From assembly GCF_052050035.1 (NCBI RefSeq), contig NZ_CP189882.1, positions 5,084,001 to 5,148,000 on the forward strand: a DNA stretch of 64,000 bases, given 5' to 3'. The stretch is from Symbiopectobacterium purcellii_A (lineage in GTDB: Bacteria; Pseudomonadota; Gammaproteobacteria; Enterobacterales; Enterobacteriaceae). The position numbers and the translations under genes are program-made. Under the pieces are notes generated by a model. It saw only the letters and a list, made by a program, of their open reading frames with translations, was not told the origin of the DNA and searched no databases. Shown here one piece after another: positions 7,670-14,142 of this stretch (position 1 is the stretch's first letter; every line of letters starts with the position of its first letter).

Positions 7670-8341
7670 TTATTCAGTATCATCGTCTTTCCTTTCAGAT
7701 TGCTCTGGATAATGCTGGATAAATAACTCGGCCCTTAATCCCCTAACATCTTTATCTGAATTCCTCGTTTCGGGGGATATTTGGTCAGCATGACTATCTC
7801 TATTTCCTGCACTGACGGCGCGGCAAGATGATATTGCAGCTTTTGCCGGATCCCATGCCTCATGGTCGCGGTCTGATATGCGTATGACCTCTTCCATCGC
7901 CTGTAAAAGCTCATTCGAAAGCTGGCTTGCGACTGGTAGATCGAATGGGTGTCCATCCTCATCTAAAATCCACATCCCGGGAATACTCGGGTCAGCGGCG
8001 ACTTTTTCGGCCTCAATCAACTGTGTGCGTAGCTGCTGGTTTTCCTCATGGTATTCTTTCGCCGTGCGGCGCAGCCGGTTAGCCAGCGCGGTGACTTCCT
8101 GTAAATCACTTTGCAATTTGCAAAATGCCGCAATGGTACCGGCCTGAACGGAATCACTGCCGGGGATTTTCAGCGCTTGCCGGATGCTGTCCAGCTCCAG
8201 CGATTTAATACTGTTGGCCTCCGCCAGCATTTCGACGCGGTTGGCGATACCGTTTAAAACGTCGCGTTCTTCCTGCGTTTTGGTCATGTGCGCAGCTTCA
8301 CGTACGGCGGCGATCATTCCTGCTGTTGATATAGTGGTCAT
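7670..8341 (-). CDS. Ead/Ea22-like phage protein
   Basis: A 223-residue protein. Residues 60-120 are a coiled coil (LQEVTALANRLRRTAKEYHE, then ENQQLRTQLIEAEKVAAD), typical of the Ead/Ea22-like accessory proteins of lambdoid phages. Its N-terminus (AAVREAAHMTKTQEERDVLN) agrees. The function is unknown. It starts behind a GAGGCAAGACCA leader and overlaps the upstream gene by 4 bases. Confidence 0.55.
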   Translation of the reverse strand: MTTISTAGMIAAVREAAHMTKTQEERDVLNGIANRVEMLAEANSIKSLELDSIRQALKIPGSDSVQAGTIAAFCKLQSDLQEVTALANRLRRTAKEYHEENQQLRTQLIEAEKVAADPSIPGMWILDEDGHPFDLPVASQLSNELLQAMEEVIRISDRDHEAWDPAKAAISSCRAVSAGNRDSHADQISPETRNSDKDVRGLRAELFIQHYPEQSERKDDDTE

Positions 8342-8589
8342 GTGGTCTTGCCTCCTGATTCTCTGTATTCACGCCAGTAATTCAGGCGCGCCCTAAAATG
8401 CTCCCGGTACTTCTCATCAACCGTTTCGATCTCACGCACGATATTGGTTCGCGGAATGCGGCATTCAGACAGCATGCGCACCAGATAACAGGCACGCAGA
8501 TCGAGCCATTCCATATCGCGGTATTCTTGTGGCCAATCTCCACGGTTGTGAGGTAGACCGGGCGGAAGGTAGTCCGACTTCCTGGTCAT
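8338..8589 (-). CDS. Hypothetical early phage protein (83 aa)
   Basis: Charged 83-residue protein starting MTRKSDYLPPGLPHNRGDWP, rich in Arg, Glu and Tyr. No known motif is visible. It overlaps the next gene by 4 bases and carries the recurring AGGCAAGACCA leader 5 bases before its ATG, which supports the start. Confidence 0.45.
   Translation of the reverse strand: MTRKSDYLPPGLPHNRGDWPQEYRDMEWLDLRACYLVRMLSECRIPRTNIVREIETVDEKYREHFRARLNYWREYRESGGKTT
8343..8354 (-). promoter_or_regulatory. GAGGCAAGACCA leader (exact) before the 223-residue gene
   Basis: The 12-mer ends 1 base before the ATG at 8341. Its GAGG supplies the Shine-Dalgarno. Confidence 0.7.
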
Positions 8590-8593
8590 GGTT

Positions 8594-8605
8594 TGGTCTT
8601 GCCTT
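8594..8605 (-). promoter_or_regulatory. AAGGCAAGACCA leader (one mismatch) before the 83-residue gene
   Basis: It lies 4 bases before the ATG at 8589, so the spacing is longer than at the other sites. Confidence 0.55.
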
Positions 8606-8633
8606 TTGTTGGTTAAGCGCTGGTCAGGCGCGG

Positions 8634-10043
8634 TTAAAAGGGTTTCATTGGCTCTTTTTTGGTGTAACGCTTTAGTCTTCCGGCCTCTGATTTGGCTTTT
8701 CTCTGAGTTATGTCCTCATCTGTGGTATCCCTGAAATATCCCTCCGTAAACAGTACATGAGCGGTACCGGATGGCCCCTCTCGGTTTAATCGCAAAATTA
8801 ATTCTGTTAGCTCTGGGTCTGCGTGTTCTTCATGAACCCCCTCGCGGTAAAGCCCGATCCAGATGTCACAATCCTGCTCAATTTGCCCTGTATCCTTACT
8901 GTCAGATGGTAAAGGGCGTTTGTCGGCGCGCTGCTCCAATCCACGGTTTAGCTGGGTAAGCAGCAGCACGATGCAATCCAGTTCTTTCGCCAGATTTTTA
9001 AGCCCTGTAGTGATCGCGCCATAACTGATATCGCGGCGCTCTGCTGCCTCACAACGCATCAGGGTGAGATAATCGACGGCCACCAGTCCGACATTGCCGC
9101 GCTGGCGTTTTATACGGCGCGATTCTGATGCGATGTGGGCCAGAGATACGCCGGGCGTGCTGTCGATAAACAGGTTTGATTCGGCAATATCTTTGGCAAT
9201 CTCAAACGCTCGTGGCATGTCAGTGTCGTTTTCAGCACCGACATAAAAAATATTAGAACTTATGCGCGCTTCCTGGCTGATAATACGCTCGATAATTCCC
9301 CGGTCTGTCATTTCGAGGCTAAACAACAATGTCGGCAGTCGGTGACTTAATGCAAAGTGTGCGGCAACGCGGTTGTAAAACGCGGTTTTCCCCATTTTCG
9401 GCCTGGCTCCCACCACCACCAGCGATCCGCGCAACACCTGTTTCGGGGCCATGATGCGATCCAGATTTTCTATGCCAAGCGTCAACCCTGCTGCATGTTC
9501 TGGGTCGCTGAACCGATGCTCGACGTCATCAACCCATTCCTCAAGAACCTCCAGCGCCGGGCGCAATCCGCCACGTTTGCCAGAGCTCGCCGCTTCAAAT
9601 GCCTGATTGACTAACTGCTGCGCGGCGCTTAGCCGATCTTCAATGCTCATGTTTCCGTGGGAGACGATGATTTCCGCGCTCGCGGTTAATTTTTGCTGCA
9701 CGTAGCGCGCCACGGCGTTATCGCGCACAATTCTGGCGTAAGCGGTAACGTTGGCCGCTGCGGGCACCCTGCAAATCTGCGCCAGATAACCAAAACCGCC
9801 GACAATCTCCAATTCCCCACGCTTCGTTATCTCATCACTCAGCGTGATCAGGTCGGTGGGCTGGTGATTTTTAACCAGGTCCGATATGCAGTGGTAAATC
9901 AACTGGTGCGCACGGTTATAAAACGATTCCGGTTTGAGCATCGCCATCACCGCGCTACGGGCGTCGTCTTCGGTAGTCAGCATCAACCCGCCCAGCGTGG
10001 CCTGTTCTGCGTCGGTATTGTGCGGAGGTATAAATTCACCCAT
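8634..10043 (-). CDS. Replicative DNA helicase, DnaB family
   Basis: The 469-residue protein has the full DnaB plan. The N-terminal domain starts IPPHNTDAEQATLGGLM. The RecA-like domain has Walker A GARPKMGKTAFYNR near residue 215, Walker B VGLVAVDYLTLM and a DDE-like LLLTQLNRGLEQR segment. It would act as the phage's own hexameric helicase, loaded by the neighbouring DnaC-like ATPase. Its start overlaps that gene by 8 bases, so the replication genes are coupled. The frame is intact. Confidence 0.92.
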   Translation of the reverse strand: MGEFIPPHNTDAEQATLGGLMLTTEDDARSAVMAMLKPESFYNRAHQLIYHCISDLVKNHQPTDLITLSDEITKRGELEIVGGFGYLAQICRVPAAANVTAYARIVRDNAVARYVQQKLTASAEIIVSHGNMSIEDRLSAAQQLVNQAFEAASSGKRGGLRPALEVLEEWVDDVEHRFSDPEHAAGLTLGIENLDRIMAPKQVLRGSLVVVGARPKMGKTAFYNRVAAHFALSHRLPTLLFSLEMTDRGIIERIISQEARISSNIFYVGAENDTDMPRAFEIAKDIAESNLFIDSTPGVSLAHIASESRRIKRQRGNVGLVAVDYLTLMRCEAAERRDISYGAITTGLKNLAKELDCIVLLLTQLNRGLEQRADKRPLPSDSKDTGQIEQDCDIWIGLYREGVHEEHADPELTELILRLNREGPSGTAHVLFTEGYFRDTTDEDITQRKAKSEAGRLKRYTKKEPMKPF

Positions 10044-10653
10044 GGGTTGACGTCCTGTAGCTGCCCCACGCGAACGGAAGCACCGACACGCTTTCCATAA
10101 CGCGATCCATGGCTCTGTAGCCTAAAAAACCGTCCAGTTCGTCACGGGTGAAATTGCTGATCAGGATGCACGGAAGCATGCGCTCATAGCGCGTATTGAT
10201 AATTTCCGACACCAGCAACCGCTCTGAGTCTGTGCCGTGCTGCATGCCGATCTCATCGATTACCAACAGCTCTTTTTCGCAGTAAAACCCGATAACGTCA
10301 TACTCGGTGCGCTCGCTGTTCTGCCGCCATGAGTCCCGCATAGCGCGAATAACCCGTTGTGCCGTGGTCATGTACACGTCGGTTTCGTAGTTCTCCATCA
10401 GCCCGCGCATGATGGCCACTGCCAGATGCGTTTTCCCCGTTCCCGGGCGGCCAATCATCAGCAGGTTGGAGCCGTTTTTGTAAATTAGCCCCCACTCATT
10501 CACGAATTGCGTACAGGCGTTTAAAACCTCCTGTGCGGCGTCATTTGTGGGATTGAAGTTATCCAGCGACGCCGAGGCAAATCGACGCCCTACCCCGCAT
10601 TCTTCCATCAGGAGCGTGGTAATTTCGCTGGTTTGTTCCTGTGTTGTGGTCAT
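10036..10653 (-). CDS. DnaC-like helicase loader ATPase
   Basis: A 205-residue AAA+ protein. Walker A is LLMIGRPGTGKTHLAVAIMR at about residue 64 and Walker B is LLVIDEIGMQ at about 128. ARTERYERMLPCILISNFTRDEL is the usual DnaC sensor region. It should load the adjacent DnaB-type helicase onto the phage origin. The ATG overlaps the stop of the initiator gene by 4 bases and has a GGGGCAAGACCA leader. Confidence 0.88.
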   Translation of the reverse strand: MTTTQEQTSEITTLLMEECGVGRRFASASLDNFNPTNDAAQEVLNACTQFVNEWGLIYKNGSNLLMIGRPGTGKTHLAVAIMRGLMENYETDVYMTTAQRVIRAMRDSWRQNSERTEYDVIGFYCEKELLVIDEIGMQHGTDSERLLVSEIINTRYERMLPCILISNFTRDELDGFLGYRAMDRVMESVSVLPFAWGSYRTSTHG

Positions 10654-11474
10654 GGTCTTGCCCCTCGTTTCATCCCAAGTTGTGCTGTGCCGTAATCACG
10701 GTTGAGCATGTCTTGCGTGGTGTCAGATGATTTTCCAGCAGGTCTTGGTGGTTGCGGTTGTGCAGATACCACCCATGGGTTTTCCCATTCCCGGCTGGTA
10801 CCGTAAAACCGCTGCGCTTGCATGACGTACGGCGTACCAATTTGGCCCTTGGCAGCACAGAACGCGACGTAACGTTGGGTGGCGGCTAACAGGACAGCAG
10901 GTGAAACCCCCTCTTTGACGCGAGCCCGCCAGTGTTTGAATGCGTGATTTTTTGGGTTTGAGCCTTCCCGCTTGGGAAAGGCTTTCCAGCAAGATTCAAA
11001 TTCAGCCAAGTGGGGATCGGTGGTTTTCTCACCCGTGTCATCGGCAGATGGCACAAGTGTTTTTTTGTTTATATTCAGTTCTTGTTTTAATTCATTACTT
11101 ATTAGTGGGGGATTTGCCGTCTTCGGGTCAACCGTCGCCGGATTATCCGTCTGCGGTGATATTTGAGGCACTTCGCTGACGACGTACGACACACCATCAA
11201 ACGCACCGCTATTGCTCCGTTTGGTATCCGCATGCAGGTATCCGGCCTGTTTTAACTCGTTGAGTAATCCCCGCACTGCATCACGCCCAGCAGGTTTACC
11301 CGATCCCTGAGTCTGGTTAATCAGGTCTGCAACGGAAACCTCCCAGTTATCCGGCTTACCCAGCAAGTAAATCAACAAGCCGCGCGCCCCCCAAGAGAGC
11401 GAGAGATCTTCACTGATTGATTTATTCAGTGTATAAAACTGCGATTCTGGCCGTGGGCCTCGTCTGATAGACAT
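10650..11474 (-). CDS. Phage replication initiator (O-like, winged helix)
   Basis: The start is placed at the ATG at 11474 (MSIRRGPRPESQFYTLNKSI), with GGGGGTG upstream. Residues 20-85 form a winged helix (LSWGARGLLIYLLGKPDNWE). A linker rich in Thr and Asn follows, and the C-terminal domain carries FESCWKAFPKREGSNPKNHAFKHW, a segment common in phage initiator/DnaT-like proteins. It should recognise the origin and recruit the DnaC-DnaB pair encoded downstream. Confidence 0.75.
   Translation of the reverse strand: MSIRRGPRPESQFYTLNKSISEDLSLSWGARGLLIYLLGKPDNWEVSVADLINQTQGSGKPAGRDAVRGLLNELKQAGYLHADTKRSNSGAFDGVSYVVSEVPQISPQTDNPATVDPKTANPPLISNELKQELNINKKTLVPSADDTGEKTTDPHLAEFESCWKAFPKREGSNPKNHAFKHWRARVKEGVSPAVLLAATQRYVAFCAAKGQIGTPYVMQAQRFYGTSREWENPWVVSAQPQPPRPAGKSSDTTQDMLNRDYGTAQLGMKRGARP
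10653..10666 (-). promoter_or_regulatory. GGGGCAAGACCA leader (one mismatch) before dnaC-like gene
   Basis: The final A of the motif is the A of the ATG, as at 17219-17232. It therefore also encodes part of the upstream gene's C-terminus. Confidence 0.6.
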
Positions 11475-11476
11475 GA

Positions 11477-11701
11477 TCACACCCCCAGCGCTTCGGCGAT
11501 TTGTCGGCATGCCGCCTGATACTGTTCAGGGGAGAGACCCAGTATTCTTAACGCAGCCTTGGATTTCTCATACTGCTCCCACACGGACAGTGCGGCAGCC
11601 CTACGGCCTTCAAAAATGGGATTAACATCTGCAATGGTCGAAGGTGCCCCATTTACCCGGAAACCATTCCGGTAGGTGATTCGGTCGATTCTGGTAAGCA
11701 T
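11477..11701 (-). CDS. Small conserved early phage protein (74 aa)
   Basis: Residues 28-74 are helical (GRRAAALSVWEQYEKSKAAL, then SPEQYQAACRQIAEALGV). The family is not recognised, but a protein of this kind is common directly upstream of phage O-like genes. The ATG follows an exact GAGGCAAGACCA leader. The initiator ATG lies 3 bases beyond its stop. Confidence 0.5.
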   Translation of the reverse strand: MLTRIDRITYRNGFRVNGAPSTIADVNPIFEGRRAAALSVWEQYEKSKAALRILGLSPEQYQAACRQIAEALGV

Positions 11702-11713
11702 TGGTCTTGCCTC
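11702..11713 (-). promoter_or_regulatory. GAGGCAAGACCA leader (exact) before the 74-residue gene
   Basis: It abuts the ATG at 11701 directly. Confidence 0.72.
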
Positions 11714-11714
11714 G

Positions 11715-12170
11715 TTAAGCGGTGGTCATCCGCATGTTTTTTTGCGATACGGCATGCATGGCCCCGCAGGCCATTTCTATTCGCTGAGTCACGTCACGAT
11801 CGTTTAGCATCACGGCAATAACGGCGGTCGAAAACTCATGAATTGCCACGGTTAGCAGGTATGTCGTGCCCGTTTCGTTAAGCAGCCGGGCGCGTCGTTC
11901 TGCGGGTAGCACTGTGTGAAAAATCGGTGCCAGTGCCTTGAGCTTTCGGTGTGATGCCGCTGTGTCAGCACGCAGCCAGCGAAATAACTGCTGCCTGTTG
12001 TTGTAAATGGCTTTCCAGTCAACAGAGCCATTGTGTTCAATCGGATAAAGACGGATCGCCGGATCCCCGCCAATCTCAAAAAATGCCCGAGTTACTTCAA
12101 TCGCTACCGCCTCCTGACCAACATCAGCCGCCCATGCCTCGATTTCATCTTTCAATGCCTGAATGTTCAT
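11715..12170 (-). CDS. YdaT-like regulator in the CII position
   Basis: The start chosen is the ATG at 12170 (MNIQALKDEIEAWAADVGQE), with GGAGACGCA upstream. The 151 residues follow the YdaT pattern of the Rac prophage. An N-terminal helix is followed by NRQQLFRWLRADTAASHRKL and then LPAERRARL and a long C-terminal helix. YdaT of Rac binds DNA and, when overexpressed, stops cell division. Here it lies downstream of a Cro/YdaS-like gene, reproducing the Rac racR-ydaS-ydaT order. Confidence 0.6.
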   Translation of the reverse strand: MNIQALKDEIEAWAADVGQEAVAIEVTRAFFEIGGDPAIRLYPIEHNGSVDWKAIYNNRQQLFRWLRADTAASHRKLKALAPIFHTVLPAERRARLLNETGTTYLLTVAIHEFSTAVIAVMLNDRDVTQRIEMACGAMHAVSQKNMRMTTA

Positions 12171-12225
12171 TGCGTCTCCTGTCGCAAATTGATTATTGAT
12201 AATCAGATTTTTGAAGCAGCACCGA

Positions 12226-12420
12226 TTAGGCTGCATCTGTGGTTCTGGGGTATACAGCAGGGTTATATTTCAATGCCCCGTCTGTGAGCTTCTCCAAACG
12301 ATACGCGTGCTTTTCTGGCACTAAATCGCCCCAGCCATATACCGTTGGCGCTTTCACACCTACGGCGGCGGCCAGTTTTCTTTTGCTACCAAAGTGCGTT
12401 ATTGCAGCAGCGGTCAACAC
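12226..12420 (-). CDS. Cro/YdaS-like repressor
   Basis: GTG at 12420 is preferred as the start: AGGAGG lies 5 bases upstream, and the product then aligns end to end with P22-type Cro (VLTAAAITHFGSKRKLAAAV, then APTVYGWGDLVPEKHAYRLE and GALKY). The helix-turn-helix covers about residues 12-32. It would repress the early promoters and is divergent to the CI-like repressor gene. Confidence 0.75.
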   Translation of the reverse strand: MLTAAAITHFGSKRKLAAAVGVKAPTVYGWGDLVPEKHAYRLEKLTDGALKYNPAVYPRTTDAA

Positions 12421-12500
12421 AAGCACCTCCTTTGTTTGATCTTTCTAACAAATTAGGTGTTCAAGAAATCTAAGTCAAGATAATTTAGAATTTACGAACT
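12421..12500. promoter_or_regulatory. Divergent switch region between Cro-like and CI-like genes
   Basis: This 80-base AT-rich gap separates the divergent regulators. It holds the dyad CTAACAAATTAG (12445-12456) and a looser CTAA...TTTAG pair at 12470-12488. These are candidate operators shared by the two repressors. TCTAACAAATT recurs at 12941-12951. Confidence 0.55.
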
Positions 12501-12890
12501 ATGAATACACTAGGTGAGCGCATCAGAGCGCGTAGGAAAGATTTAAACCTTACCCAGCGAGCATTAGGCAAGCTGGTTGGCGTTGCACACGTAACGATAT
12601 CTCAATGGGAAAGCGGAGATAGCGAACCAGGTGGAAAAAACCTTTTCTCTCTTAGCAAATACCTGCAATGCTCCCCAACCTGGATTCTATTCGGTGATGA
12701 AGCATTTACACCACAGCAGCCTAGCGACGCCCTCTCACCACTAAGCAGCCAAGAACAAGAGCTTTTAGATCTTTTTTCTGCGCTGCCTGAATCAGAAAAA
12801 GAGCGCACAATAACCCAACTGCGTGAAAAGGTTGAAGATTTTAACAAGTTGTTTTATGAACTGTTAAAAGCCCGCAAAGAAAAAAAATAA
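12501..12890 (+). CDS. CI/RacR-type XRE repressor
   Basis: A 129-residue regulator. The XRE helix-turn-helix occupies residues 5-60 (LGERIRARRKDLNLTQRALG, then VGVAHVTISQWESG). The C-terminus is a short helical dimerisation tail (LLDLFSALPESEKERTITQL) with no LexA-type peptidase domain. It therefore resembles DicA/RacR rather than lambda CI, and induction would not depend on RecA self-cleavage. It is transcribed away from the Cro-like gene. Confidence 0.8.
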   Translation: MNTLGERIRARRKDLNLTQRALGKLVGVAHVTISQWESGDSEPGGKNLFSLSKYLQCSPTWILFGDEAFTPQQPSDALSPLSSQEQELLDLFSALPESEKERTITQLREKVEDFNKLFYELLKARKEKK

Positions 12891-12940
12891 TCACATGCAA
12901 TCAATAGCATAGATTAATTACGAAGATTTATTTCTATAAA

Positions 12941-12985
12941 TCTAACAAATTGACTTGCCTAAATAGGTAGTTTTATCTAAATTAT
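12941..12985 (+). promoter_or_regulatory. Candidate rightward early promoter with operator dyad
   Basis: TTGACT at 12950-12955 and TTATCT at 12973-12978 are 17 bases apart. The spacer contains the dyad CCTAAATAGG (12958-12967), and TCTAACAAATT just upstream repeats a sequence from the switch region. Repressor-controlled transcription of the rightward operon would start here. Confidence 0.55.
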
Positions 12986-13017
12986 ATTTCACAAAAGCGA
13001 ACAATTCCGTTGGCCGC

Positions 13018-13029
13018 GAGGCAAGACCA
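13018..13029 (+). promoter_or_regulatory. GAGGCAAGACCA leader (exact) with no ATG
   Basis: It is followed by ATACCAGCGCAGTAG. ATA replaces the usual ATG and a stop follows within five codons, so this may be a decayed or untranslated copy. Confidence 0.6.
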
Positions 13030-13143
13030 ATACCAGCGCAGTAGTTTGGGTGACAGTTCTGACACCCCGGAAAGACGGGTGAGGTACGACCGAAGCAGCA
13101 GGCACAATTAACACGTTCTGTTTTAACAACAGATGGAGGCACC

Positions 13144-13419
13144 ATGACCGAACAAAGTCCGAAAGAAGAAGTCATCGTTATCGATGGGCAAGAATACCCG
13201 ATGCGTGCAGTCAGCCTGCTTTACAACGATATCGCCGAAACGCTGCTGGCGATTGTCAAAGAAATGACATTGCGAGGCTGGTCAGAGGAAGTGATTAGAG
13301 AACGCTGCCTGACCGCAGCAACATGTGCGGCTAGGGCCTATCTGGTGCTAATCCCTAAAAGGATCCGTTCGCGTCCTCATATCGCTTCTGACGGAGCAGA
13401 GCAATTTCCTCGTCCTTGA
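13144..13419 (+). CDS. Hypothetical early phage protein (91 aa)
   Basis: Starts MTEQSPKEEVIVIDGQEYPM behind GGAGG with a 5-base spacer. Residues 20-70 are helical, and a proline/arginine-rich tail follows that may not be under selection. The family is not recognised. It is the first gene of the rightward operon after the candidate promoter. Confidence 0.5.
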   Translation: MTEQSPKEEVIVIDGQEYPMRAVSLLYNDIAETLLAIVKEMTLRGWSEEVIRERCLTAATCAARAYLVLIPKRIRSRPHIASDGAEQFPRP

Positions 13420-13825
13420 TTTGTTTCAACGTCTCGGGAATTTGTTTTTCCAGAGCTAATGCCTCAATTACGTAGCCACAGCGGGAAAGTGTGGCAGGCA
13501 AGACCTGACGGCGGGAAAGACCGCGCCAATACCAGGAAAGGCGGTCGTAAGTTCTGGGCTTGTTTGGACAGTAAAGCGACATCGGATAGCGTAACCGACA
13601 CTGCAAATGTTGCTGCGTGTCGTTTCGGCGGTGCGGTGTATTCCCAACCAATCCGCCAATTTTTTCGTAGACGTAAAAAAGCCCACCGTCAGGCAGGCTT
13701 CTTTACCCCGGTTCACTGACCAAAGTTTGCCGGGAAGTTGATAGAAAGGGACCAACCTTTCTATCGAGGCAAGACCAATACCAACCTAAGCCGATACTGA
13801 TCGGCATAATTATACGAGGTTCGCT
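13420..13825 (+). other. 400-base gap with a possible 86-residue phage ORF
   Basis: A + frame at 13459-13719 (MPQLRSHSGKVWQARPDGGK, later GGAVYSQPIRQFF and AGFFTPVH) resembles the N-terminal stretch of the phage Ash/Icd-like proteins seen in enterobacterial phages. The usual C-terminal domain is absent. A degenerate AGGCAAGACC copy lies near 13496 and an exact leader motif at 13766. I regard this as a remnant or leader region rather than a proven gene. Confidence 0.35.
13766..13777 (+). promoter_or_regulatory. GAGGCAAGACCA leader (exact) with no ATG
   Basis: Followed by ATACCAACCTAA, again ATA in place of ATG and an early stop. The next gene starts 49 bases later behind its own GAGG. Confidence 0.6.
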
Positions 13826-14128
13826 ATGAAAGCGCCAGAAATCACCGTGAAGTTATATATCCACTTCAACATCCATTTAGAAAAAGTCGATGCTCTGACG
13901 TGTGACATGTCACAGATGCAAGGCTGGATCCTTTTGGGTACCCACGATGTAACCATTCCTGTTCCGCTGTACTCCCCTGTCGATCTGATTGACCGCCAGA
14001 TTGAATCCCTCAAAAACCAGCAATCCAACGTGTTGGCCGACTCACTGGCGAAAGACCGGGATATTGAAAAAGAAATTCAGCGCCTGCTGTGCATCAAGGA
14101 AGGCGCTAACTCTGAGCACCTGAAATAA
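13826..14128 (+). CDS. Hypothetical early phage protein (100 aa)
   Basis: Begins MKAPEITVKLYIHFNIHLEK behind ACGAGG. It has a predicted beta-rich N-terminal half (WILLGTHDVTIPVPLYSPVD) and a charged helical C-terminus. No known family is recognised. Codons 25-30 contain the TGTGACATGTCACAG dyad. It is co-transcribed with the annealase-like gene 14 bases downstream. Confidence 0.5.
   Translation: MKAPEITVKLYIHFNIHLEKVDALTCDMSQMQGWILLGTHDVTIPVPLYSPVDLIDRQIESLKNQQSNVLADSLAKDRDIEKEIQRLLCIKEGANSEHLK
13900..13914. promoter_or_regulatory. TGTGACATGTCACAG palindrome, copy 2
   Basis: Identical to the sequence at about 1983-1997 but inside a coding region, where it encodes part of CDMSQ. Confidence 0.3.
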
Positions 14129-14130
14129 CC

Positions 14131-14142
14131 GAGGTAAGACCA
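14131..14142 (+). promoter_or_regulatory. GAGGTAAGACCA leader (one mismatch) before the 713-residue gene
   Basis: Directly abuts the ATG at 14143. Confidence 0.6.

Noticed and set aside
13040..13080. CACCCCGGAAAGACGGGTG as a lambda-type boxB (nut) site
   Set aside because: The stem is only five pairs, the loop is too long, no boxA is evident and no N-like gene is seen.
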